Source: Aridibaculum aurantiacum (lineage in GTDB: Bacteria > Bacteroidota > Bacteroidia > Chitinophagales > Chitinophagaceae). Taken from it: a DNA stretch of 64,000 nt. Below the pieces are notes generated by a model. That model saw only the letters and a program-made list of their open reading frames with translations, was not told where the DNA came from and ran no database searches. The stretch covers positions 620,001 through 684,000 of the forward strand of contig NZ_JAFEWC010000001.1 of assembly GCF_017355875.1 (NCBI RefSeq), read 5' to 3'. Positions 1 through 8,745 of this stretch are shown here, piece by piece. The translations under genes were made by a program, and so were the position numbers. Position 1 is the first letter of the stretch, and each line of letters starts with the position of its first letter.

Positions 1-1
1 A

Positions 2-667
2 TACAATGTTGTTAATCCGGACGACATTGTTGAGCGTTTTGGTGCTGATACTTTCCGCATGTACGAGATGTTCCTTGGTCCGGTAGAGCAAAGCAAGCCG
101 TGGGATACCAAAGGCATAGAAGGTGTTCACCGTTTCCTGCGCAAGTTCTGGCGCTTATTTGCTGATGAAGAAAAAGGTATCATCGTTAAGAATGAACCAG
201 CTACTCCTGCTGAACTAAAGGTGTTGCATAAGACCATCAAGAAGATTGAAGAGGATACTGAACGTTTCAGCTTCAACACTGCAGTAAGTGCATTCATGGT
301 TTGTGTAAACGAGCTGAACGACCTGAAGTGTCACAAGCGGGAAATCCTTGAGCCACTGGTTATTTTACTTACACCTTACGCGCCTCATATAGCTGAAGAG
401 CTATGGCATGTACTGGGAAACACTACCTCAGTTCTAGATGCTGCTTTCCCGGTATTTGAACCAAAGCACCTGGTAGAAAGCGAAAAAGAATATCCTGTTT
501 CTATCAATGGTAAAATGCGAACCAGCATGTCGCTTTCACTCGTCCTGGAGCAGAAAGCAGTAGAAGAGGCCGTATTGCAAAATGAGATAGTGCAAAAATG
601 GCTGGAAGGCAAACAGCCTAAGAAGATCATTTTTGTAAAAGGAAAGATGATCAACGTGGTAATATGA
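2..667 (+). CDS. leuS: Leucyl-tRNA synthetase, C-terminal part (gene truncated by window edge)
   Basis: Charges tRNA-Leu with leucine in the cytoplasm. The reading frame is open from base 2 and ends at 667, giving 221 residues. The visible protein opens with YNVVNPDDIVERFGADTFR, the segment that follows the KMSKS signature in class I LeuRS, so that signature must lie just before the window. The rest matches the anticodon-binding and C-terminal domains: SKPWDTKGIEGVHRF near residue 35, then a helical domain, then the closing VKGKMINVVI typical of bacterial LeuRS. An internal ATG at 59 is not the start. A perfect 13-bp hairpin lies 32 bases downstream. The family call is firm; the N-terminal two-thirds cannot be judged. 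Confidence 0.97.
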   Translation, partial: YNVVNPDDIVERFGADTFRMYEMFLGPVEQSKPWDTKGIEGVHRFLRKFWRLFADEEKGIIVKNEPATPAELKVLHKTIKKIEEDTERFSFNTAVSAFMVCVNELNDLKCHKREILEPLVILLTPYAPHIAEELWHVLGNTTSVLDAAFPVFEPKHLVESEKEYPVSINGKMRTSMSLSLVLEQKAVEEAVLQNEIVQKWLEGKQPKKIIFVKGKMINVVI

Positions 668-699
668 TACCGCTGGTATAACAATAAAAAGATAAAACC

Positions 700-731
700 G
701 CATCAAAGCAGCCATCGTGCTGCTTTGATGC
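700..731 (+). terminator. Strong stem-loop after leuS, no U-run
   Basis: Bases 700-712 (GCATCAAAGCAGC) and 719-731 (GCTGCTTTGATGC) form a perfect 13-bp stem with a 6-base loop. No T-run follows on the plus strand; bases after it read ATATATTG. A T-rich stretch exists only on the minus-strand side. It may be a terminator, a 3'-end stabiliser of leuS mRNA, or a processing site. Confidence 0.6.
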
Positions 732-786
732 ATATATTGAACATCAACAGCAGTTGCTTCATTAACAAAAACAAACAAAGGCTACA

Positions 787-2973
787 ATGCTACAACGATT
801 GATTTTGCCGGTAATGCTCCTGGTTACTTCGGCACAGGCTATTGCACAAAAGCAGGAATTCAACTACAACGATCTCCTCAAGAACAAGCTGCCTGCTAAC
901 TTCTACAATCCACTTCCTACCATCCTTCGTTGGGAAGGTGATGAACAAGTTGTTCTTACAAAAAGAAAGCATCCTGACTCTGCCGCTACCATTTACAGGA
1001 TGAATGTAAAGAACGGCAGCATGACAGAAATTGCAGGCGCATCTTCACCTGTAAGAAGAACAGCAACACCAGCTTTTGGCAAAATCATACTTAGCAAGAG
1101 CAATGATCTTTACCTGGTTGAAAATGGTGTTGAAGCGAAACGACTAACTAACTCTCCTGCAGAAGAAGAAAAGAACCCGACTTTCTCGCCCGATAGTACA
1201 TACGTGGCGTATACGAGAAAAAACAACTTGTTTACCTACAACCTGGCTACAAACAAAGAAACCCAGCTAACCACTGACGGTACCGATGTGATACTGAATG
1301 GTTATGCCAGCTGGGTTTATTGGGAAGAAATATTCGGTCGTGCTACACGCTTCCGCGCCTTTTGGTGGAGCCCCGACAGCAAGCAGTTAGCCTACATGCG
1401 TTTTGATGAAAGCATGATCCCAATGTTTCCTATTTATGTAAATGAAGGGCAGCACGGGCATATAGAAGAAACGCGTTATCCTAAAGCAGGCGACAAAAAT
1501 CCTGAGGTGCGTGTAGGTATTGTAAATCCAGCAGGTGGCGCTACCACATGGGCCGATTTCAATGAAAAAGATGACCAGTATTTTGGCTGGCCTACCTGGA
1601 ACCCTGCCACTAACCAATTATGGGTTAGCTGGATGAACAGGGACCAAAACCAGTTGAAGATTTACGAGATAAACACTGCTAACGGCAGCAAGCGTCCTGT
1701 TTATGAAGAACAGCAAAAGACATGGATCACACTGGAAGACAACGCAGGCGAAAGGATCACTTTCCTCGCGAACAACTCCTTCATATTAAAGAGTGACAAA
1801 ACCGGGTGGAACCATCTTTACCTGCACAACAATGATGGCAGCCTAAAAAATGCAATTACTGAAGGTAAGTTCACTGTACTGGATGTAAAGCTGATAGATC
1901 AAAAGAACCAGCTGGTGTACTTTACTGCGCGTGGATTAGAGAATACAGCACGTACAGACCTGTACCGCGTTAAGTTCAATGGCCGCGACCTGAAGCGGCT
2001 GACCTTTGGCGAATTCAACCATTCGCAAGTAGAAGTTTCACCTACTGGTAAATACTTCATCACTAGCTATAGCAATGTAACCACACCTCGCCATATGGCG
2101 CTGGTTGATAACAAAGGCAAGATACTTCACCAGTTGGGCAGCATGAAGGGCTCAGCAATGGATAATTATGAAGTAGCTAAAACAGAACTGATAAGAATAA
2201 AAAGTGCAGATGGTTTATATGAACTGCCTGCAATGGTTACCTGGCCGCTAAACATGGACCCGAACAAAAAATACCCGATGCTCATCAGCATCTACGGTGG
2301 CCCTGATGCAGGACGTGTGTGGGACAACTGGACGTGGAACGGCACAAGCCAGTGGTTTGCAAAAGAAGGTCTGATACAGGTTGCTTTCGATCACAGGGCA
2401 AGCGGGCACTTTGGTAAAGAAGGTGTGAATTACATGCATCGCAACCTGGGTTACTGGGAAATGGAAGATTATAAAACGATGGCAAAATGGTTCATCAACA
2501 ATGGCAGTGCAGACCCTGCACGTATAGCTATCACTGGCTTTAGCTATGGTGGATATCTATCAGCATATGCGCTTACTTATGGTGCCGATGTATTTACACA
2601 CGGCATGGCTGGTGGCAGCGTTACCGACTGGAGCCTGTACGACAGCCACTATACCGAAAGATTTATGGGCACTCCTCAGAACAACCCGGAAGGTTACAAG
2701 AGCAGCTCGGTGCTAAATTATATTGACAGGTACAAAGGCATGTTGCAAATAGTGCATGGCACCAGCGATGACAATGTGCACCTTCAGAACAGTATGCAAT
2801 TGATAAGTGCACTGCAGGATAAGAAGAAGCATTTCGAGTTTATGTTGTACCCGGGAGGAAGACATGGATGGGCAAATATGCCGGCTAAAAATGATCATTA
2901 TACCAACCTGAAGAACAGGTTTATTTACGATCACCTGCTGCGCAAGCCTATACCTGCAACTGTATTACGTTAA
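787..2973 (+). CDS. S9 family prolyl peptidase (dipeptidyl peptidase IV-like)
   Basis: Serine exopeptidase of 728 residues that probably removes dipeptides from peptides with Pro or Ala in position two, in the periplasm. Residues 1-20 look like a signal peptide (hydrophobic core LILPVMLLVTSAQAIAQ). The middle is a DPPIV-type beta-propeller with repeats such as FSPDSTYVAYTR and WSPDSKQLAYMRFDES. The C-terminal alpha/beta-hydrolase domain carries GFSYGG (Ser586), GTSDDNVH (Asp661/662) and GGRHGW (His693), which are the expected nucleophile, acid and base. Length and order fit bacterial DPP IV. The next gene starts 11 bases downstream on the same strand, so the two are probably co-transcribed. 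Exact substrate range is not visible. Confidence 0.95.
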   Translation: MLQRLILPVMLLVTSAQAIAQKQEFNYNDLLKNKLPANFYNPLPTILRWEGDEQVVLTKRKHPDSAATIYRMNVKNGSMTEIAGASSPVRRTATPAFGKIILSKSNDLYLVENGVEAKRLTNSPAEEEKNPTFSPDSTYVAYTRKNNLFTYNLATNKETQLTTDGTDVILNGYASWVYWEEIFGRATRFRAFWWSPDSKQLAYMRFDESMIPMFPIYVNEGQHGHIEETRYPKAGDKNPEVRVGIVNPAGGATTWADFNEKDDQYFGWPTWNPATNQLWVSWMNRDQNQLKIYEINTANGSKRPVYEEQQKTWITLEDNAGERITFLANNSFILKSDKTGWNHLYLHNNDGSLKNAITEGKFTVLDVKLIDQKNQLVYFTARGLENTARTDLYRVKFNGRDLKRLTFGEFNHSQVEVSPTGKYFITSYSNVTTPRHMALVDNKGKILHQLGSMKGSAMDNYEVAKTELIRIKSADGLYELPAMVTWPLNMDPNKKYPMLISIYGGPDAGRVWDNWTWNGTSQWFAKEGLIQVAFDHRASGHFGKEGVNYMHRNLGYWEMEDYKTMAKWFINNGSADPARIAITGFSYGGYLSAYALTYGADVFTHGMAGGSVTDWSLYDSHYTERFMGTPQNNPEGYKSSSVLNYIDRYKGMLQIVHGTSDDNVHLQNSMQLISALQDKKKHFEFMLYPGGRHGWANMPAKNDHYTNLKNRFIYDHLLRKPIPATVLR

Positions 2974-2984
2974 TAGATAATTAT

Positions 2985-3680
2985 ATGCCCCGCCTACAAG
3001 ATATATTGGCGCAACACGCCGGGAAGTTTGCAGCAGTGGTTCCGTATGATCGCGCTGCCGATAAGCTACTGCTGCTAAACTTTACCGCCAGCAATACTGC
3101 TCTTACTGATGAAGTGTTAAACGACACGGAAAAGTTTTCGCAGTATGTAAATGAACAACTGGGCGTGGAGTACCGGTATGGCGTTGGCGGCTACAACGAG
3201 CACCGCACTGTATACAGCAGAAGCACTGTGTTTGATACTACCGATGAACCACGGCGGCTGCATCTTGGAGTAGATATTTGGGGTCCTGCCGGTGTGCCGG
3301 TTTTTGCCCCGCTCGATGGTAGAGTACACAGCTTTGCTTTCAATGATCATTATGGCGATTATGGTGCTACCATTATCCTGGAGCACACGCTTGATGGCGC
3401 CACCTTTTACTCTTTGTATGGTCACCTGGCGCAGCGCGACCTGGAGGGTTTACATGAAGGGAAGGAGATAAAACAAGGAGAGGAATTTTGTCATTTTGGT
3501 GAGCCGGTTGAAAACGGTTACTGGCCGCCGCACCTGCACTTTCAGCTTATAGAGAATATGGGTGAATGGAGGGGAGATTATCCCGGCGTTTGTAAATTTT
3601 CTGAACGAGAAACTTACCTCGCCAATGGCCCGGATCCTGACATCATACTGGGTATGGTTCAAAACGCAATACAAGAATAG
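2985..3680 (+). CDS. M23 (LytM-like) metallopeptidase family protein without a signal peptide
   Basis: 231-residue protein with the peptidase M23 fold. The zinc/catalytic set is visible: HLGVDIWGPAG (H and D ligands, about residue 86), YSLYGHLAQ, and PPHLHFQLI (HxH). M23 enzymes normally cut peptidoglycan cross-links outside the cytoplasm, but the N-terminus here (MPRLQDILAQHAGKFAAVV) is soluble, with no signal peptide or membrane segment. A short helical domain of about 80 residues precedes the M23 part. Domains like this occur elsewhere fused to kinase and aminotransferase domains, which suggests a cytoplasmic role; that is inference. It follows the S9 peptidase by 11 bases and is likely in its operon. 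Confidence 0.85.
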   Translation: MPRLQDILAQHAGKFAAVVPYDRAADKLLLLNFTASNTALTDEVLNDTEKFSQYVNEQLGVEYRYGVGGYNEHRTVYSRSTVFDTTDEPRRLHLGVDIWGPAGVPVFAPLDGRVHSFAFNDHYGDYGATIILEHTLDGATFYSLYGHLAQRDLEGLHEGKEIKQGEEFCHFGEPVENGYWPPHLHFQLIENMGEWRGDYPGVCKFSERETYLANGPDPDIILGMVQNAIQE

Positions 3681-3739
3681 TTACCCATTTACCTGCAGAA
3701 GCTTCAGTAGAGGGCTGCACATTTACCTAATTTTACCAC

Positions 3740-4765
3740 ATGGCCAATCAAAATCTGAATACGGAAAAGCAGGGGATGGGACCAGCGGATGTTGAATTTG
3801 AAAACAACATCCGGCCTAAAGAAATTGATGATTTTGCAGGCCAGCCCCAACTGATCGAAAACCTTTCCATTTTTATAAAAGCTGCCAAGCTGCGAGGCGA
3901 AGCACTGGATCATATTTTATTTCATGGCCCTCCGGGTTTGGGTAAAACCACCCTCAGCCGCATTGTTGCCAATGAACTTGGTGTAAACATCAAAGAAACC
4001 TCTGGACCTGTTATTGAAAAGCCGGGAGATCTTGCTGGCTTGCTTACTAACCTGGAACCAAACGATGTATTGTTCATTGATGAGATACACCGACTGAGCA
4101 CAGTAGTAGAAGAATACCTGTACGCTGCTATGGAAGATTTCCGCATCGACATAATGATTGACAGCGGTCCTAATGCACGCAGCATCCAGCTTACCCTTAA
4201 TCCTTTTACGCTGGTAGGTGCTACCACCAGGAGTGGGTTGCTTACTGCACCACTGTTATCTCGTTTTGGTATAAAATCACGTTTAGAATATTACAATGCT
4301 GATGTGCTAAAGAAGATAGTAGAACGCAGCGCCAATATTTTAACTACTCCTATTACAGGTGAGGCAGCTTATGAAATTGCCCGCCGCAGCCGCGGAACGC
4401 CTCGTATTGCAAATGGACTTTTACGTCGTGTTCGCGACTTTGCGCAAGTACTAAGTGATGGAAAAATTGAATTGGCCATTGCGCAGCACGCGCTAAAGGC
4501 ACTTAATGTAGATGAGCATGGCCTGGATGAAATGGACAACCGCATCCTGCTTGCAATTATCGAAAAATTCAAGGGCGGTCCTGTAGGATTAACCACCATT
4601 GCTACCGCAGTAGGCGAAGAGCCGGGTACGCTGGAAGAAGTGTATGAGCCATTTTTGATACAGGAAGGTTTCATGCAGCGAACGCCAAGAGGTAGAGAGG
4701 TGACACCAAAAGCCTATGAACATTTAGGCAAACGTGTGCAAGGAAGGGGCGGGATGTTGTTTTAG
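3740..4765 (+). CDS. ruvB: Holliday junction branch migration ATPase RuvB
   Basis: Motor subunit of the RuvAB complex that drives branch migration of Holliday junctions during recombination repair. The 341 residues show a Walker [10 protein letters not shown] at 63-71, Walker [13 protein letters not shown] near 109, sensor 1 GATTRSGLL and the arginine-bearing [12 protein letters not shown] region, then the winged-helix C-terminal domain ending [17 protein letters not shown]. Length is normal. The ATG at 3740 matches the family N-terminus. A near-match to the Bacteroidota -7 box (TAATTTTA, 3728-3735) lies just ahead of the start. It converges with a small membrane gene whose stop lies 2 bases beyond. 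Confidence 0.98.
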   Translation: MANQNLNTEKQGMGPADVEFENNIRPKEIDDFAGQPQLIENLSIFIKAAKLRGEALDHILFHGPPGLGKTTLSRIVANELGVNIKETSGPVIEKPGDLAGLLTNLEPNDVLFIDEIHRLSTVVEEYLYAAMEDFRIDIMIDSGPNARSIQLTLNPFTLVGATTRSGLLTAPLLSRFGIKSRLEYYNADVLKKIVERSANILTTPITGEAAYEIARRSRGTPRIANGLLRRVRDFAQVLSDGKIELAIAQHALKALNVDEHGLDEMDNRILLAIIEKFKGGPVGLTTIATAVGEEPGTLEEVYEPFLIQEGFMQRTPRGREVTPKAYEHLGKRVQGRGGMLF

Positions 4766-4767
4766 CA

Positions 4768-5031
4768 TTACCTCCTCCTGGTAACTTTCTGCGAAAAGAA
4801 ACCAGAGAAACGTTTAAAAAGAAACTGCTTTGCCTTCTTAAGCAAGAAGTACATCACGAAAAAACTGCAGATAAACCCGACAATCAGGCCGCCTATAAAA
4901 CCATAGGTAAATACTTGGGTAAAGGTATAGCCCATGTTACCTAATCCATTAATGATAGCCAGTATGATGACGCCTAATATGCCGCCGGCTATTGTTGTAG
5001 CTATTGTAATAATTCTCCTGATTATAAACAT
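4768..5031 (-). CDS. Small membrane protein, unknown function
   Basis: 87-residue protein with two predicted membrane helices (about residues 10-30, rich in I/G/A, and 43-67, GFIGGLIVGFICSFFVMYFL), followed by a very basic tail (KKAKQFLFKRFSGFFSQKVTRRR) likely on the cytoplasmic side. I do not recognise a family. The gene lies head to tail with the upstream response regulator on the same strand but is separated from it by that gene's terminator, and converges with ruvB. The regular hydrophobic/basic pattern supports a real gene. Confidence 0.65.
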   Translation of the reverse strand: MFIIRRIITIATTIAGGILGVIILAIINGLGNMGYTFTQVFTYGFIGGLIVGFICSFFVMYFLLKKAKQFLFKRFSGFFSQKVTRRR

Positions 5032-5077
5032 AGTGTTGCTAACACAATTTCCTTACCACAACTACGGGCAGTAAAAG

Positions 5078-5107
5078 AAAAAGCTCATGCAGTAGTGCAC
5101 GAGCTTT
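5078..5107 (-). terminator. Intrinsic terminator of the response regulator gene
   Basis: Reading on the minus strand, an 8-bp stem (GAGCTTTT at 5107-5100 pairing with AAAAGCTC at 5078-5085) with further inner pairing is followed by a T-rich run (TTTTTCTTTT). It sits 21 bases past the regulator's stop codon. Confidence 0.8.
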
Positions 5108-5127
5108 TCACGAAGTTTAGAGCCAGG

Positions 5128-5823
5128 TTATGGAGCTACCAGCCTGAAACCATTACCATGAATATTTACGATCTCGATGTTTGGATCATCTTTCAGGTAT
5201 TTACGCAGCTTAGCAATGTATACGTCCATACTACGGCCATTGAAGTAAGTATCGCTACCCCAGATTTTTTTCAGCGCCTGTTCGCGTGGAAGCAGGTCGT
5301 TCTTATGTTCAGCCAGCATTTTTAGCAGATCGTTCTCCTTAGGAGAAAGTGTTTGCATGATGCCATCGTGGCTTAGTTCACGCAATTTTGGATTGAAGTG
5401 AAACCTGCCCAGGTCGAACTCGATATTCTCATTGATGCGGTTCTCTTCTTCATTGCGCTTAAGTATGGCTTTGATCTTTAGCAACAGTACCTCGCTGTCA
5501 AATGGTTTGGTGATATAATCATCCGCACCCAATTTGTAACCAGCTATGATGTCTTCTTTCATTGTCTTCGCACTCAGGAAGAACAGAGGAATATCAGGAT
5601 CCACATCACGTATTTCTTCTGCCAGCGTAAATCCATCCATGTTAGGCATCATCACGTCCAGCAGGCATATATCAAATTTTTCGCGCTGAAAAGCAGCCAG
5701 GCCCAACCTGCCGTCTCTTTCCAGTATTACATCATAATCATTTAATTCCAGGTAATTTTTCAGCACCATTCCCAAATTAGTATCGTCTTCGCACAATAGT
5801 ATTTTGTATTTTTTTCCGTCCAT
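5128..5823 (-). CDS. OmpR/PhoB-family response regulator (RprY-like)
   Basis: DNA-binding two-component response regulator, 231 residues. The receiver domain (about 1-120) has acidic pocket residues E12, D13 and D14, phospho-acceptor D56 in LLDVMMP, S84 in FFLSAK and K106 in ITKPF. The C-terminal winged-helix domain (about 135-231) shows the OmpR-type pattern SPKENDLLKMLAEHK and RSMDVYIAKLRKYL. Sequence style resembles Bacteroidota RprY. No histidine kinase gene is adjacent, so its partner must be elsewhere. It has its own terminator. Confidence 0.93.
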   Translation of the reverse strand: MDGKKYKILLCEDDTNLGMVLKNYLELNDYDVILERDGRLGLAAFQREKFDICLLDVMMPNMDGFTLAEEIRDVDPDIPLFFLSAKTMKEDIIAGYKLGADDYITKPFDSEVLLLKIKAILKRNEEENRINENIEFDLGRFHFNPKLRELSHDGIMQTLSPKENDLLKMLAEHKNDLLPREQALKKIWGSDTYFNGRSMDVYIAKLRKYLKDDPNIEIVNIHGNGFRLVAP

Positions 5824-5981
5824 GATTGGTCAATTTTTGATTATGATTTTAAAGATAAAACTATCAGCCGAAGCTATACAAGTTGCTGGTAATTATTTTG
5901 TTATTGAAAAATAAGCCAATGAAATCACAACCTGTTTGTTGTATCGTTTTATGAAAAAATTGTGCCATTAGCTCCTCTCTC

Positions 5982-6012
5982 TTTGGCAACTCCGTTTGCC
6001 TCTATAATTTTG
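5982..6012 (+). promoter_or_regulatory. Bacteroidota-type promoter for the GroES-like gene
   Basis: TTTG at 5982-5985 and TAATTTTG at 6005-6012 are separated by 19 bases, matching the TTTG-N19-21-TAnnTTTG pattern of the Bacteroidota primary sigma factor. The start codon follows at 6030. Confidence 0.7.
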
Positions 6013-6029
6013 CCGCTCATTTTTTAGTT

Positions 6030-6401
6030 ATGCTTTTAACACCCGATAATAAACTGAAGAAGCTGATTGTAATTGGCGATAGGGTCTTGATAAGACCATC
6101 TAAAGCAGATGAAAGAACACAAACAGGACTTTATCTTCCGCCGGGTGTGCACGAAAGGGAAAAGGTGCAGCAGGGGCAGGTAATAAAGACAGGTCCGGGT
6201 TATGTGATACCCATGCCCGTGGAAAATGAACCATGGCAGAATGAAGAAGAGCATGTGAAATATGTACCACTGCAGGCACGTGAAGGTGACCTGGCAATTT
6301 TCTTGTTGAGCGGCGCCACCGAGATCATGTACCAGGGTGAGCGTTACTATATAGTGCCACAGAGCGCTATATTGATGCTGGAAAGAGAGGATGAGCTGTA
6401 G
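6030..6401 (+). CDS. GroES-like co-chaperonin family protein
   Basis: 123-residue protein of the GroES (Cpn10) fold. The N-terminal strand VIGDRVLIRPSKADERTQTGLYLPPG matches the GroES start (including a mobile-loop-like stretch), and GQVIKTGPGY matches the core. It is about 25 residues longer than typical GroES owing to an insert after the first half (PMPVENEPWQNEEEHVKYVP), and no groEL is adjacent. It is probably a GroES paralogue rather than the housekeeping co-chaperonin. A good promoter (5982-6012) precedes it, so it is likely monocistronic. Whether it caps GroEL cannot be told. Confidence 0.85.
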   Translation: MLLTPDNKLKKLIVIGDRVLIRPSKADERTQTGLYLPPGVHEREKVQQGQVIKTGPGYVIPMPVENEPWQNEEEHVKYVPLQAREGDLAIFLLSGATEIMYQGERYYIVPQSAILMLEREDEL

Positions 6402-6423
6402 GGGAGGCCATTAGGTGGGAGAC

Positions 6424-6627
6424 GTGAGGCGTGAGGCGTGAGAGAACGGGTTTCTGGTTCCTGTTTTATTGTTCCTGGTTTATTGTTTCTAGTTCATTGT
6501 GAGGTCGCTAATGCATGAGTACCTCGGAGTTGTATCTAGAACCTGTTATTGTAAATCGTACTCCGTATTTCAAACCTCATACTTTCCATTTGTATCTAGT
6601 ATTTCGTACTTCCTACTTGTTCTTCTA
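6424..6627. repeat. Degenerate 7/14-base word array (site A)
   Basis: The gap between two convergent genes is built of short tandem words. GTGAGGC, GTGAGGC, GTGAGAG occupy 6424-6444. Three 14-mers follow at 6457-6498: GTTCCTGTTTTATT, GTTCCTGGTTTATT, GTTTCTAGTTCATT. From about 6530 to 6627 come words of the TCGTACT / TCCTACT type in a loose seven-base register. Bases 6600-6612 are the exact reverse complement of 22430-22442. The array's last word contains the TAG stop of the minus-strand gene. Confidence 0.8.
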
Positions 6628-7029
6628 GTCTTTAAAAGTTTCCGGGAACAGCATAGGTATGATTGGAATAGCTGTTCCAATTATGATCCAGATGATGGGT
6701 ATAAGGATGCCTTCTACAAAATCGTACATGATGAAACGTGTGCTGTCATCGGGATGAACAAGTAGCTTAATGGAAGCTCCCGGCTTGTATAATGGCCTGT
6801 CTGCATTGTCGGCGCCACATATTAGTTGCTGCGGATGACCGTGCATATCAGTAAACGAAACAATGGGTGAATAAAAGTATTTCTTACCCATCAAAGCATC
6901 ATCCACTGTTTTTACTTCGTTGCCCACAATGGTGCCTGTTACTTTATAATAATTCTTTACCCTGCGGGCATACACTACCAACCTGTACAGGCCTAAGCCA
7001 ACAATGATCGTAAATAAGAACCAGGTCAT
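6625..7029 (-). CDS. DUF3592-like membrane protein
   Basis: 134-residue protein with a hydrophobic helix at the N-terminus (residues 2-20) and another near the C-terminus (about 107-128), enclosing a beta-rich soluble domain (VTGTIVGNEV, YFYSPIVSFTD, YKPGASIKLLVHPDD). This layout and the motifs fit the DUF3592 family, whose function is unknown. Its stop codon lies at the edge of word array A. The gene is divergent from the HerA-like ATPase gene with about 125 bases between the starts. Confidence 0.75.
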   Translation of the reverse strand: MTWFLFTIIVGLGLYRLVVYARRVKNYYKVTGTIVGNEVKTVDDALMGKKYFYSPIVSFTDMHGHPQQLICGADNADRPLYKPGASIKLLVHPDDSTRFIMYDFVEGILIPIIWIIIGTAIPIIPMLFPETFKD

Positions 7030-7154
7030 CTCTAGTATTTGAACCCGAAAAGATAGGTGAATGTTTTTTGCAAAGACAGCATGTAAGCAGCTGCAACAAA
7101 CAATTTTTGGCTATGTTGTATCCAGCTAAATATTAACTTTCTAAAAAAATACAA

Positions 7155-8717
7155 ATGGCAGACAAGGCAAAGTTTGTAGAAACAATAAAAGCGGGATATA
7201 CATTTAAAGGAGAGAGTGTGAAGATAGGTGCGGGAATGGTGAATGGTGAAGTGGTAGATGGTGCAGACATAAACCTGCCATTGCGAAGTATGAACAGGCA
7301 CGGGCTGATAGCAGGCGCTACCGGTACGGGTAAAACAAAGACGCTTCAAATGATAAGCGAGGCGCTAAGCAATGCCAGCGTACCTGTACTGCTGATGGAT
7401 ATAAAAGGTGACCTGAGTGGTATAGCCATGCCGGGTACTTTGAATGATAAGATAAAAGAAAGGACACAGCTGATCGGTATAGATTACCAGCCTACACAAT
7501 TCCCTGTGGAGCTGCTTACACTGAGTAAGCAAAAAGGGGTGCGACTTCGTGCCACCGTTTCTGAATTTGGTCCCGTATTGCTTTCAAAAATTTTAGGTCT
7601 CAACGATACGCAAGGCGGGCTGGTAGCCATGATCTTTAAATATTGCGACGACCAGAAGCTACCCCTGCTTGATCTGAAGGATTTCATTAAAGTACTGCAA
7701 TACCTGAGCAGCGAGGGCAAGGCTGAAATGGAAAAGGATTATGGTAAAATATCAACCACCAGCGCAGGCACCATTCTTCGGAAAGTAATAGAGCTGCAAC
7801 AGCAAGGTGCTGATGTGTTTTTTGGAGAACCCAGCTTTGAAGTAGAAGACCTGATGCGTATAAGCGATGATGGTCGCGGTATGATAAACGTGCTGCGTGT
7901 AACAGACCTGCAGGATAAACCAAAACTTTTTTCATCATTCATGCTTCAGCTGCTGGCCGAGTTATATGCTGTTAGTCCTGAAGAAGGCGATCTTGAGAAA
8001 CCGAAACTGGTGCTATTCATAGATGAGGCGCATCTTATTTTCCAGGAGGCGAGCCAGGCACTGCTACAGCAGATAGAAACAGTTATCAAGTTGATCCGCT
8101 CCAAGGGGATAGGTATATTTTTCGTTACACAAAACCCGATGGATGTACCTGCCAGTGTTCTGGGCCAGCTGGGTATGAAGGTGCAACATGCGCTGCGTGC
8201 ATTTACAGCGGTTGATAGAAAGGTCATAAAGCAAACGGCAGAAAACTACCCGATCACGCAGTTTTACAAAACAGATGAATTGATAACTCAAATGGGTATA
8301 GGCGAAGCATTGGTAACTATGCTAAATGAAAAAGGTGTTCCTACTCCGCTTGCTCATGTTATGCTTGCGCCACCTACCAGCCGTATGGATGTACTTACGG
8401 ATGTCGAGATAGATAGCATTGTAGGCAAGAGTAAATTAGCCGCTAAGTATAACAAGGAGATCAACAGCGAAAGTGCACATGAAATACTAACAGCAAAACT
8501 GGAAGAAGCCGCCGAAAAGACCGCAGCTGCCAAAGAAGAAAAAGCTGCTGGTAAAGCCGCACCTCGTCAAACTAAAGCAGCCAAGGAAGAAAGCTTTTTT
8601 GATAATCCAATGGTTAAAAGTGCCGGGCGTACAGCTGCTACTATGATCACCCGAAGCCTGTTAGGCGCATTGGGTTTAGGCGGTAGAAGCAGAAAGAAAA
8701 CGAAGAGCTGGTTTTAA
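7155..8717 (+). CDS. HerA/YjgR-like P-loop ATPase (DUF853 family)
   Basis: 520-residue ATPase related to HerA/FtsK-type DNA pumps. Walker A GATGTGKT is at 54-61 and Walker B LVLFIDEAHLIF near 285-296. Further family motifs are GIDYQPTQFPVELL, GVRLRATVSEFGP, IFFVTQNPMDVP and the C-terminal DUF853 stretch LAPPTSRMDVLTD. A low-complexity Ala/Lys/Glu linker (about 445-480) leads to a basic tail ending GLGGRSRKKTKSWF. E. coli YjgR is the best-known relative; its cellular role is not settled. Convergent with recQ, with only 28 bases between stop codons and no obvious terminator. Confidence 0.9.
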   Translation: MADKAKFVETIKAGYTFKGESVKIGAGMVNGEVVDGADINLPLRSMNRHGLIAGATGTGKTKTLQMISEALSNASVPVLLMDIKGDLSGIAMPGTLNDKIKERTQLIGIDYQPTQFPVELLTLSKQKGVRLRATVSEFGPVLLSKILGLNDTQGGLVAMIFKYCDDQKLPLLDLKDFIKVLQYLSSEGKAEMEKDYGKISTTSAGTILRKVIELQQQGADVFFGEPSFEVEDLMRISDDGRGMINVLRVTDLQDKPKLFSSFMLQLLAELYAVSPEEGDLEKPKLVLFIDEAHLIFQEASQALLQQIETVIKLIRSKGIGIFFVTQNPMDVPASVLGQLGMKVQHALRAFTAVDRKVIKQTAENYPITQFYKTDELITQMGIGEALVTMLNEKGVPTPLAHVMLAPPTSRMDVLTDVEIDSIVGKSKLAAKYNKEINSESAHEILTAKLEEAAEKTAAAKEEKAAGKAAPRQTKAAKEESFFDNPMVKSAGRTAATMITRSLLGALGLGGRSRKKTKSWF

Positions 8718-8745
8718 AATTTCAAGGTTGTAGCAGCGATGGAGA

